Shown: piece by piece, positions 6,735 to 14,110 of the stretch
How the letters are laid out: every line of letters begins with the position of its first letter
How positions within the stretch are numbered: the first letter of the stretch is position 1
Source of the DNA: Acidobacteriota bacterium
GTDB lineage: Bacteria; Acidobacteriota; Terriglobia; UBA7540
Assembly: GCA_021784615.1 (NCBI GenBank)
Contig: JAJYHU010000391.1
Coordinates: 1 to 22,889, forward strand
DNA: 22,889 bases
Reading direction: 5' to 3'
Notes under the pieces: generated by a model
Database searches by the model: none
Seen by the model: the letters and a program-made list of their open reading frames with translations, nothing else
What the model was told of the DNA's origin: nothing
Translations under genes and position numbers: made by a program

Positions 6735-7727
6735 GTGAATGCCCAGAAAGCGATGAACATTTTGCTGCGCAGCCGCTTGCATGCTGCGGAAGGGCCGGTG
6801 GCTTTTGAGCCGCCAAAACGGAAACCCTTTATGCCGCTAAAACGGTGGAGAAAGAAAGCGCATCGCGACAAGGTCCCGCACCGGACGGCCGTTTCAAAGC
6901 TCGTTTTCGGCTTATCGGCCACCTTGTCGCTGGCAGCGGTCGGCCACGCTCAGGTGCGGGTCGCCGTTTGCCAGATCCTGGTCATTGATGGCGACCGGCA
7001 GGGGAACTTCCGCCGTATCGAGTACGCGCTCAAGACCGCGCGCGCCGAGCATGCTGACATTGCGACTTTTCCCGAATCCTCGATCCTGGGCTGGGAAAAT
7101 CCTGACGCGCATACTCTGGCGACACCAATCCCGGGCGCAGACAGCGACCGCATTGCGGCGCTCGCCCGCAAGTACCGGATGATGATCGCGATCGGACTCG
7201 ATGAGAAAGACGGAGAGCGGCTCTATGACTCGGCCATCCTGGTGGGCAAGACCGGCAAACTCCTATGGAAATATCGCAAGATCAGGGTGCTGCCGCAGTT
7301 GATGAAGCCACCTTACTCGAGGGGCAAACCCAGCGGCATCGGGGGCGTCGATACGCAGTTTGGCCGCATTGGCGTCGTCATCTGCGCCGACACGTTCACG
7401 GATGCGTACGTCCGGCGGATGGCGGGCTTGAAGCCGGACCTGATGCTTGTTCCCTACGGGTGGGCCGCGCCGGCCGATCAGTGGCCTGCCCACGAGAAGG
7501 ACCTCGAACGCCTGGTTTCGAGCCGCGCCAAGTTGTGGAAATGTCCCACGGTTGGCACGGACCTGGTGGGAGAGATGACCCATGGTCCATGGAAAGGATA
7601 TACCTACGGAGGCGGAAGCGTCGTGGCTGATTCAACCGGGGCGGTGCTGGCTGTCTTGCGGGATCGAGATAGCGATGTGCGTGTTGTAGAATTGCCGCTC
7701 GATCAACATGCGGCCATGCAGCCTTAA
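6735..7727 (+). CDS. Carbon-nitrogen hydrolase (nitrilase superfamily), third member, probably secreted
   Basis: This third nitrilase-superfamily enzyme (330 residues from 6735) is more divergent. Its triad is Glu114 in FPESSILGW, Lys182 in YRKIRVL, and Cys217 in VVICADTF. A hydrophobic segment SKLVFGLSATLSLAAVGHA (about 54-72) sits directly before the catalytic domain and looks like a Sec-type signal core. The true start is uncertain: the ATG at 6735 has GGAAAG upstream and lies 8 bp after the previous stop, while an ATG at 6831 gives a more normal n-region (MPLKRWRKKAHR) but no clear ribosome binding site. Tight spacing suggests co-transcription with copies 1 and 2. The substrate is unknown; export would place it with the rhamnosidase encoded next. 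Confidence 0.85.
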   Translation: MNAQKAMNILLRSRLHAAEGPVAFEPPKRKPFMPLKRWRKKAHRDKVPHRTAVSKLVFGLSATLSLAAVGHAQVRVAVCQILVIDGDRQGNFRRIEYALKTARAEHADIATFPESSILGWENPDAHTLATPIPGADSDRIAALARKYRMMIAIGLDEKDGERLYDSAILVGKTGKLLWKYRKIRVLPQLMKPPYSRGKPSGIGGVDTQFGRIGVVICADTFTDAYVRRMAGLKPDLMLVPYGWAAPADQWPAHEKDLERLVSSRAKLWKCPTVGTDLVGEMTHGPWKGYTYGGGSVVADSTGAVLAVLRDRDSDVRVVELPLDQHAAMQP

Positions 7728-7754
7728 TGCGCAGGACGGCAAGCGGCCAGCCCT

Positions 7755-7767
7755 ATTGCTTAGCAAT
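7755..7767. promoter_or_regulatory. Short dyad upstream of the GH106-like gene
   Basis: ATTGCT-T-AGCAAT is a perfect 6-bp inverted repeat around a single base, flanked by CCCT and GGGC, about 100 bp before the gene at 7869. A one-base loop cannot form a hairpin, so a protein-binding site is more likely. The regulator is unknown. Confidence 0.3.
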
Positions 7768-7868
7768 GGGCAATGGTGAATTTCCCCAACTGTGCTGAAC
7801 GCAAGCTGTGAAGCAGGATCACGGGAATTGAACTCAATCTGGCGGTTTTGGAAATGGAAGGAGACTAA

Positions 7869-10800
7869 ATGAGCGAAAGGGCTAACGAAAACATCGAAGG
7901 ATCCACCGATCAGGCTGGCATTAGCCGCCGTAAATTCTTGCAAACCACCGCGGGAGCCGCGGGAGCCGGCCTGATCCCCACGCACGCGTCTGTGCTGAAC
8001 GCGGGCGTGCCGGCCTTGAACGCCAATAGCGGAACGCCCGGCCGGGATATCTCCGCCGAAACGCAAGGGTCGCTCGACGAGATGAGTCACAGCTTTCTTG
8101 AGCCGCCGGTAAGCTGCCGGCCGCATACCCGCTGGTGGTGGATGGGCAACGCGCTGACCAAAGAAGACATTACCTGGCAACTTGAGCAGATGCACGATCA
8201 GGGAATCGGCGGCGTCGAGCAGATCACCATGGAGCCGGTCTACGAGCGCGGCAACCATCCCTATCTTTCGCCTGCCTATTTTGACCTGGTAACCCACGCC
8301 ATCCATGAGGCGAAAAGGCTCAACATGGAATTTTCGCTGAACTTTGGCGGGCCATATTGGGTTTGGGGAGGCGAGTGGCTTCCCAACAAGTATCGCTGCC
8401 GGAATCTTCTGGCGAGTTCCGTTGATCTTGAGGGAGGGCGGACTTTCCAGGGGGATCTGCCGACGGACGCCGTGTTGAACCCTCTCGACATTCCACGGTC
8501 CCGGCCGAAAATCCTGCCGGAAGACCGGCTGATGTCGGTGGTGGCAGGCAGGCTCTCCGGCGGACGGCTCGAACGCTCCTCGCTGACCGACCTGACAGCG
8601 CATGCCGAAGGACGCCGCCTCACCTGGAACGTTCCGCCCGGACAATGGCGGCTGATGGCGTTTTGGCTGGTCGACTGCCGTAAAAAGGATGTCCTCGATC
8701 ATTTAAGCAAAGACGCCATGCAGTATTACTGCGACTACCTGGGCGGCAAATTCCGCGCCCACTTCGGCGACGAGTTCGGCAAGACGGTAGAATCCATGTT
8801 TGGCGACAGTTTTGAGGTGCCCATCTACCGCAACGGCATTTATTGGAACAGCCAATTGCTGGCGGAGTTCAAGGAACGCAAAGGCTACGATCTGGAGCCC
8901 CTGCTTCCCGCCCTCTGGTTTGAGGTGGACAACCTTTCGCCGAAGATCCGTTATGACGCCAATCAATTCCTGGCTGAGACCGGAATGCAATCATTCTTCG
9001 CGACGTTCCTCGGCTGGTGCCACCGCAACGGCGTCCGAGGGCGCGTTCAGCCCTACGGCTTCGTCACCGACATCATCCAGGGCGCAGGGGTAACCGACAT
9101 TCCGGAAATGGAGGTTACGGCGGGCGAAAAGGACGCTGCGCCCTGGTTCGACACGCGGATTGGTCCCAAAGCCTATGTTTCCTCCGGCGCCCACCTGTAT
9201 GGACGCAACATGGTGAGCGTGGAGGCCTACACGTTTCTCCACTGGCAGCCCGGCCGGTCGACGCTGGAAGAGATGAAAATTGCGAGCGATATGTTCCTGC
9301 GCTGGGGCGCCAACAAGTTTTACAACTCCGGATTCACGGGCACGCCGGAGCGCGAATTTGTGCCGTCGCGGCGCTTCGCCGCGGAGATCACGGTCAGTCC
9401 GGTGAACGTCTGGTGGCCGTACTACCGGCTGCTCAGCGACTATGTGGCGCGCTGCTCCGCGCTGTTGCGCTACGGGCGCCATGTGGCCGATATCGCCGTT
9501 TATTCCCCGCTCGCCAACCAGTGGACCCTCGATATGCTGAACGCGCGCCACTGGACCCGCGATTTCAACTGGGGCGATCTCGGCAAGCTGATCCTATCGA
9601 ACGGCTACGACTTTGACCTGCTGAACGATGACGTGCTGCAAAACCACGCGGACCTCTCAAACGGCAGGATCGAGGTGCGCGACCTTACCTACCGCATCCT
9701 GATCCTTCCGAACATCCACGCGCTGCCGCTTGAAAGCATGAAGCGGGTGCGGCAATTCGTCCGAAAGGGCGGAGTTGCGGTGGCGCTCGAACAGATTCCC
9801 GGCGCCTCAACCGGGCTGGCCGATTACCAGCAGCAGGACGCGGAAGTCCGCTCGATCGCCGCCGATATGTTCCGCGAACCCGAGGGGCTCGACGGCACGG
9901 GCGCGCACCCGTACGGCAGAGGGCGGACGTACTTCATCAAGCAGGTCTTAGAACGCGTGAACCCGCTGGACCGCCGCGCGAGCGTGTTCGACCCCTTCGT
10001 GAACACGCTGCGCCGCCATGTCAGGCCGGATTTTGGCATCAACTTCGTGCGGCAGGAGATGCGGCGGAACAACGGCCTCACCTACATGCACCGCAAACTG
10101 GCCGACGTTGACATCTATTTTGTCTCGAACGTCCAGTACCAGCCCGTTGACATGCGCGTGGCGTTTCGCGTTTCGGGAATGGCGCCGCAGCAGTGGAATC
10201 CCTACAACGGCGAGATAAAACCCCTGCACGAGTACAGCCAACGGGGCAACCGCACGCTGCTGCCGGTCAGGCTGGCCGCGTTCGAGTCAACCATCTTCGT
10301 GTTCGCAAAAGGGGAGTCGCCGCACATCGTCAACAGCACCTTTGCGGAAATCCTGGAAATGGGTCCGGACGGCATCACCGCCCTGGCCGCCCAAAATGGC
10401 ACGCATAGCGTGGCCCCGGACGGGATAGGCAGGCCCGGGGTTCGCAGCGTCGAGGTGAAATCCATTCCAGCGCCTTTCGAGATTGACGGCGAATGGCGGC
10501 TCATTCTGGAAGGCAAGGATTTCCCCCGGGTGGACGCCACTTTGTCGCGGCTCATCTCGTGGACCGACTACCCCGCCACCAAGCACTTTAGCGGAACCGG
10601 CCGTTATACAATCACGTTTAGCCTTCCCGACGCCTACGCCGCTCCTGACCTTCAACTCCGGCTGAGCTTGGGCGCCGTCGGCAACATTGCCGACGTGGAG
10701 CTTAACGGAAAACGCGCCGGCGTGATCTGGATGCGCGGGCAGACGCTGGACGTGACCTCCAGCCTGCGGCCGGGCAAAAACCAAATGATAGTCCTCGTCA

Positions 10801-11003
10801 CGAACACGCTGATCAATCGCGTGGCAGGCTGGAAGAGCGTTCCTCCGCTGCCGCCTAACCTCAAGGCTCTGTACGGCGGAGGGCTGCTGGACAACACTCC
10901 GCAGGCGCGGGAGCTGTTCGGGTTCAAGCCTCTGCCACTCTCCGGACTGCTTGGGCCAGCGCTCATCACGCCGCTCAAACGGGTTCGATTAAGCATGAAA
11001 TAG
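7869..11003 (+). CDS. Tat-exported GH106-type glycoside hydrolase (alpha-L-rhamnosidase-like)
   Basis: The 1044-residue protein begins with a twin-arginine signal, ISRRKFLQTTAGAAGAG (residues 18-34). The catalytic part starts with RPHTRWWWMGNALTKEDITW, which matches the opening of family GH106 and related alpha-L-rhamnosidases, followed by QMHDQGIGGVEQITM. Further family-like blocks are FGDSFEVPIYRNGIYWNSQLL, ERKGYDLEPLLPALW and RVQPYG. The C-terminal 150 residues contain an FSGTGRYTITFSLPD segment and an ADVELNGKRAGVIWM segment, the usual jelly-roll sugar-binding module, and the tail ends PLSGLLGPALI as in family members. Such enzymes remove terminal rhamnose from pectic or other complex glycans. 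AAGGAG lies 5 nt before the ATG. Its distance of 141 bp from the nitrilase trio on the same strand suggests possible joint expression. The sugar specificity is inferred from the family. Confidence 0.86.
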   Translation: MSERANENIEGSTDQAGISRRKFLQTTAGAAGAGLIPTHASVLNAGVPALNANSGTPGRDISAETQGSLDEMSHSFLEPPVSCRPHTRWWWMGNALTKEDITWQLEQMHDQGIGGVEQITMEPVYERGNHPYLSPAYFDLVTHAIHEAKRLNMEFSLNFGGPYWVWGGEWLPNKYRCRNLLASSVDLEGGRTFQGDLPTDAVLNPLDIPRSRPKILPEDRLMSVVAGRLSGGRLERSSLTDLTAHAEGRRLTWNVPPGQWRLMAFWLVDCRKKDVLDHLSKDAMQYYCDYLGGKFRAHFGDEFGKTVESMFGDSFEVPIYRNGIYWNSQLLAEFKERKGYDLEPLLPALWFEVDNLSPKIRYDANQFLAETGMQSFFATFLGWCHRNGVRGRVQPYGFVTDIIQGAGVTDIPEMEVTAGEKDAAPWFDTRIGPKAYVSSGAHLYGRNMVSVEAYTFLHWQPGRSTLEEMKIASDMFLRWGANKFYNSGFTGTPEREFVPSRRFAAEITVSPVNVWWPYYRLLSDYVARCSALLRYGRHVADIAVYSPLANQWTLDMLNARHWTRDFNWGDLGKLILSNGYDFDLLNDDVLQNHADLSNGRIEVRDLTYRILILPNIHALPLESMKRVRQFVRKGGVAVALEQIPGASTGLADYQQQDAEVRSIAADMFREPEGLDGTGAHPYGRGRTYFIKQVLERVNPLDRRASVFDPFVNTLRRHVRPDFGINFVRQEMRRNNGLTYMHRKLADVDIYFVSNVQYQPVDMRVAFRVSGMAPQQWNPYNGEIKPLHEYSQRGNRTLLPVRLAAFESTIFVFAKGESPHIVNSTFAEILEMGPDGITALAAQNGTHSVAPDGIGRPGVRSVEVKSIPAPFEIDGEWRLILEGKDFPRVDATLSRLISWTDYPATKHFSGTGRYTITFSLPDAYAAPDLQLRLSLGAVGNIADVELNGKRAGVIWMRGQTLDVTSSLRPGKNQMIVLVTNTLINRVAGWKSVPPLPPNLKALYGGGLLDNTPQARELFGFKPLPLSGLLGPALITPLKRVRLSMK

Positions 11004-11061
11004 AATCGGCAAGTCCTGCCAGCATGCGTACTTAGCTTGATTTAGAGCGAAGGCGCGTGAA

Positions 11062-11077
11062 GATTTACATGTAAATC
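11062..11077. promoter_or_regulatory. 16-bp perfect palindrome
   Basis: GATTTACATGTAAATC is identical to its own reverse complement. It lies after the GH106 gene and about 110 bp before the M23 peptidase gene, in the only upstream region available to the latter. It has the form of an operator for a dimeric regulator; the regulator is unknown. Confidence 0.4.
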
Positions 11078-11088
11078 CATAGATATGA

Positions 11089-11116
11089 CGGCAGTTCTCC
11101 GCCCGGAGAACTGCCG
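11089..11116 (+). terminator. Perfect 12-bp hairpin, possible terminator of the GH106 transcript
   Basis: CGGCAGTTCTCC (11089-11100) pairs fully with GGAGAACTGCCG (11105-11116) across a 4-nt GCCC loop. The stem is strong, but what follows is A-rich rather than a T-run on the plus strand, so simple intrinsic termination is uncertain. It may instead stabilise the upstream mRNA end. Confidence 0.5.
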
Positions 11117-11189
11117 ATTACCGCAGGGAAAATAAGAAAACTGTAAAAAAGGGTTGCCATTATAAATAGTTGTGGTAAAGTCGGCGGAG

Positions 11190-12542
11190 ATGCGTTACGG
11201 CAAGTTCATTGAAATGATGTCCTTAGAGAAACTCAAAAGCAAACACTGGAGAACGTGGCTGGCGGTTGCCACCGTGGCATTCCTGGCAGTAGAAGGATCA
11301 CTGTTGGCCACAATCATTGAACAGCGAAACGCGGCCGAAGCGTCCCTCATCCGGGAAGAGCGCCTGGCGGCAAAGGAAGTCAAAGTCATTGCCGCAAAGC
11401 GCGAAGTGCATACCACAAAAGAACTTCCTCCCCGGACGACCATGAGCGAATTTCTGGAGGACCAGGGACTTCAGGCTGGCGATATCCAGGAACTTGTCCA
11501 GGACACGCGCCCGGTCTACAACCTGGCAGAAGTCCGAGCCGGCAACCAGGTGACGATGGTAACTTCCGGCGGCGGAGAACTGCGGGAGGTCGGTTATGAA
11601 ATCGACCGTGATCACATGTTGTGGATCAAGAAGGAATCGAACGGATTCCGGCCCGGCATCACCAAGCTTGCCTATACCGTCGGTGTTGCCGGAGTGGGGG
11701 GAACGGTCCAGAACTCGCTTTTTGGCGCGGTTGAGGCGGCTGGCGAGAACGACCAGTTGGCGCTGAAGATCGCCGACATCTTCGGGTGGGACATCGACTT
11801 CAATACCGATACGCAAAAAGGCGACAAATTCGAGGTGGTGGTTGAAAAGAAGATTTTGAACGGGAAATTCGTCGGCTACGGGCGCGTTCTGGCCGCCGAA
11901 TACGATAATGGAGGCCACGATTATCAAGCCGTGCTGTTCCATGAGCCGGACGGCCAGTCCGCCTATTACGCACCCAGCGGGAAGGCGGTCAAGAAGGCCT
12001 TTTTACGCTCTCCCTTGCGGTTTGCGGCGCCCATAACTTCCCGCTTCAGCTATCACCGGTTTCACCCGATCCTGAAGCGCTACATGCCGCATCTGGGCAT
12101 CGATTACGGCGCTCCGGTGGGAAGCAAAGTGCAAGCAGTGGCGACTGGCCAAGTGGTTTTTGCCGGCTGGCAGGGTGGGGGCGGCAAGGAAGTCCGGCTG
12201 CGCCACTCCCACGGATATGAAACTTACTATCTGCACCTGTCGCGCATTCTCGTTCATCGCGGCCAGCACGTCAATCAGGGCCAGGTTATCGCTCTGACGG
12301 GCGCCACGGGCCTGGCCACAGGTCCGCACCTTGATTTCCGGGTGGCCGAGGATGGCAGGTTCCGCAACTTCCTTACCCTTAAACTGCCGCCTGCTCGCTC
12401 GGTAGACCGCAAAGACTGGCTGGCTTTCCAAAAGGTCAGCGACCGACTGCTAGGCGAGCTCGCCAGCGTTCGAGAGCATTCGGGCAAAGCGCTGCAGGCC
12501 AGCCTGCGGCCACAACCTTCCGCCGGAGTTTCGGCTCAATAA
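11190..12542 (+). CDS. M23-family murein metallopeptidase with OapA-like domain (MepM/Csd3 type)
   Basis: The 450-residue protein has an N-terminal membrane anchor (TWLAVATVAFLAVEGSLLATII), a LysM/OapA-like region (about 83-125, TMSEFLEDQGLQAGDIQELV), a middle beta domain and a C-terminal M23 peptidase domain. It probably cuts peptidoglycan cross-links in the periplasm. Zinc-site residues are His301 and Asp305 (HLGID), with catalytic-region His349 (YYLHLS). The last motif, normally HxH, reads GPHLDF (His380, Asp382), so Asp stands where the third zinc-binding His is usual. The rest of the domain, including GLATGPHLDFR, is well preserved. The start is uncertain: a GTG at 11172 and an ATG at 11217 are also in frame; 11190 was chosen for the GGCGGAG just before it. 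The gene appears monocistronic. Confidence 0.9.
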   Translation: MRYGKFIEMMSLEKLKSKHWRTWLAVATVAFLAVEGSLLATIIEQRNAAEASLIREERLAAKEVKVIAAKREVHTTKELPPRTTMSEFLEDQGLQAGDIQELVQDTRPVYNLAEVRAGNQVTMVTSGGGELREVGYEIDRDHMLWIKKESNGFRPGITKLAYTVGVAGVGGTVQNSLFGAVEAAGENDQLALKIADIFGWDIDFNTDTQKGDKFEVVVEKKILNGKFVGYGRVLAAEYDNGGHDYQAVLFHEPDGQSAYYAPSGKAVKKAFLRSPLRFAAPITSRFSYHRFHPILKRYMPHLGIDYGAPVGSKVQAVATGQVVFAGWQGGGGKEVRLRHSHGYETYYLHLSRILVHRGQHVNQGQVIALTGATGLATGPHLDFRVAEDGRFRNFLTLKLPPARSVDRKDWLAFQKVSDRLLGELASVREHSGKALQASLRPQPSAGVSAQ

Positions 12543-12601
12543 GCGAAGGACTTCCAGCCTATTTCAGGGCTGACTTACCACCCCAACTCCCCTCAGGCCA
12601 A

Positions 12602-13849
12602 CTACTCGCCGCTCGCTTCCTTTTTTTCGCGTTTGAGGCCGGCCAGAAGATAACGAGGGCCGGCGGTAATGCTTGGATGGTAGATGTAGCGGGCGCCACT
12701 TTCCAGCGTCAAGGTAAAAACATGGCCGTCGGAGCCAGCCGATCCGGCCGGAACTTGGAAAATCCGGTCGTCCAAAAATTCCGGCCATTCCTTCTGTACG
12801 CGTTCACGGAAGAGTTGGAGGCTTGGCTTCGCGGTCTTTAGAAATTCCCGCGGATCGATCAAAGCATAAGCCGCACGATACTCGTGGAGGTGCAAAGCCG
12901 CAATAAACCGGTAGATCGTATAGTCTGCATTCTGCGCGTATTCGGTTTGAACCGGCACGTAGGCGTTGTCCTTCCACCGGTAGATTGTCGTCTCATCAAA
13001 ACCGCGGCTGCTCTCTTGCGGATCTTTGGGGAAAACAAGCAATCCGGGATCTGCCCGCCCGGAGGCAATCATCTCAGGAAAACCGCCACCGCTCTCAGCT
13101 TTGAATTGCACCGCTCCATAATCATAGCCCGTATAGAAGCTGGAATCAGACCGCCCGTCCCATAGCATTTGCGCCGCGTGGTTCCAGAACTGGAAGATAA
13201 CCGGATAAGGCAGGGCGGTGACACCCTCCGATACGACCACGGCAACCAGCCGGGCCGCGCCGCGCGACCCTGGCAAAACTTGAAGCCTAAAAGGGTTTAC
13301 CACATTCATCAAATGCGAAGCCTGCCAGGCCTTTCCATTCCAGGAAAGCATATAAAGGCCGGGTTCCACAGCCAAAGACGCATCGCCGCGCTTCTCCGGA
13401 GGATTCCACTCCACCACCGCTTCAGGAACTCCGTCGCCATCCAAGTCTCCAATCACTTCCATCGCGGACTCGGATGACACAAGCGATCGGGCGCGCCCCT
13501 GGCGGGCGGTTATTCCAAGTGATTCGGCCACCCGCATAAGGCTCGGCGTATGGACGTTTCCGAGGGCAATTTCAATCGCCGAGGGCGCGGGGCGGGAATT
13601 CTGGATTTCGCTCCGGCCGGCGGTTCCAGGCGAGAGGAATGGCGCCCGGAAACCCGCAAGTGAAAACAAAGCGATTTCCTTGCTCTGCGCGAGTGGAGAA
13701 TTTGCAGAAAGCTTTGCAGGCCCGCAGAGAGAAAAGAGGCTCACCACTCCCAGCGCCAGCGCCATGGGACTGTTCCCTCTTCGGAGTTCTGCCTTGACCG
13801 GCGCCGAGTTGAGGCCGCGTAACATCGCAGCGTGAGAAAGTCCAAACAT
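12602..13849 (-). CDS. Secreted protein with FG-GAP/VCBS-like calcium-binding motif
   Basis: The 415-residue product is not assigned to a named family. A hydrophobic signal segment, MALALGVVSLFSLCG (about 29-43), follows a basic N-terminal part. Residues 135-140, in VIGDLDGDGVPEAVVEW, form an acidic DxDxDG loop of the type found in FG-GAP/VCBS repeats, and a following GLYMLSWNGKAWQASHL strand pair resembles the beta-propeller blades in such proteins. Later segments (AVQFKAESGGGFPEMIASG, TIYRWKDNAYVPVQTEYA) fit further blades. The C-terminal part (KPSLQLFRERVQKEWPEFL onward) resembles a small alpha/beta regulatory-type domain. The ATG at 13849 was chosen because GGGG stands 6 nt upstream and a TATAAT lies just before it. 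The gene is divergent from the sulfatase gene and converges with the M23 peptidase gene. Confidence 0.75.
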   Translation of the reverse strand: MFGLSHAAMLRGLNSAPVKAELRRGNSPMALALGVVSLFSLCGPAKLSANSPLAQSKEIALFSLAGFRAPFLSPGTAGRSEIQNSRPAPSAIEIALGNVHTPSLMRVAESLGITARQGRARSLVSSESAMEVIGDLDGDGVPEAVVEWNPPEKRGDASLAVEPGLYMLSWNGKAWQASHLMNVVNPFRLQVLPGSRGAARLVAVVVSEGVTALPYPVIFQFWNHAAQMLWDGRSDSSFYTGYDYGAVQFKAESGGGFPEMIASGRADPGLLVFPKDPQESSRGFDETTIYRWKDNAYVPVQTEYAQNADYTIYRFIAALHLHEYRAAYALIDPREFLKTAKPSLQLFRERVQKEWPEFLDDRIFQVPAGSAGSDGHVFTLTLESGARYIYHPSITAGPRYLLAGLKREKKEASGE

Positions 13850-13861
13850 AATTTCCCCACT

Positions 13862-13867
13862 ATTATA
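13862..13867 (-). promoter_or_regulatory. Consensus -10 box immediately upstream of the gene ending at 12602
   Basis: On the minus strand TATAAT lies 12 bp before the ATG at 13849. No good -35 is found 16-18 bp further up. Use of this box would give an mRNA with a leader of only about 5-7 nt. Confidence 0.4.
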
Positions 13868-14095
13868 CGCTTCCGGCAACGGGCCGCGAAGCTGCTGATT
13901 GGCCGTTGCCCGGATCGGGCCTCTGGTTTGCACTCTTGCTCAGCAAGTGGTAAAAAAATGCTGGTCTGGTATTCCAGCCGCCCACGGAAGATCATTGGAG
14001 GATTTCTGGGTGCGGGGGACCGGCGCGGCCTGCGGCTCTCGAAGCGCCGCTCAGGACAACAGCCAAACTTCTACCGGAGCCGCAGGCCCATAAGT

Positions 14096-14103
14096 AAAGG
14101 AGG
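14096..14103 (+). promoter_or_regulatory. Strong ribosome binding site fixing the sulfatase start
   Basis: AAAGGAGG ends 7 nt before the ATG at 14111. The frame stays open upstream to 13832, but that stretch overlaps the divergent gene and would bury the Tat signal, so 14111 is the start. Confidence 0.8.
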
Positions 14104-14110
14104 TTCATCG

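Noticed and set aside
13832..14110. Upstream in-frame extension of the sulfatase
   Set aside because: It overlaps the divergent gene start, is Arg/Ser-rich without a domain, and would bury the Tat signal; AAAGGAGG marks 14111 as the start.
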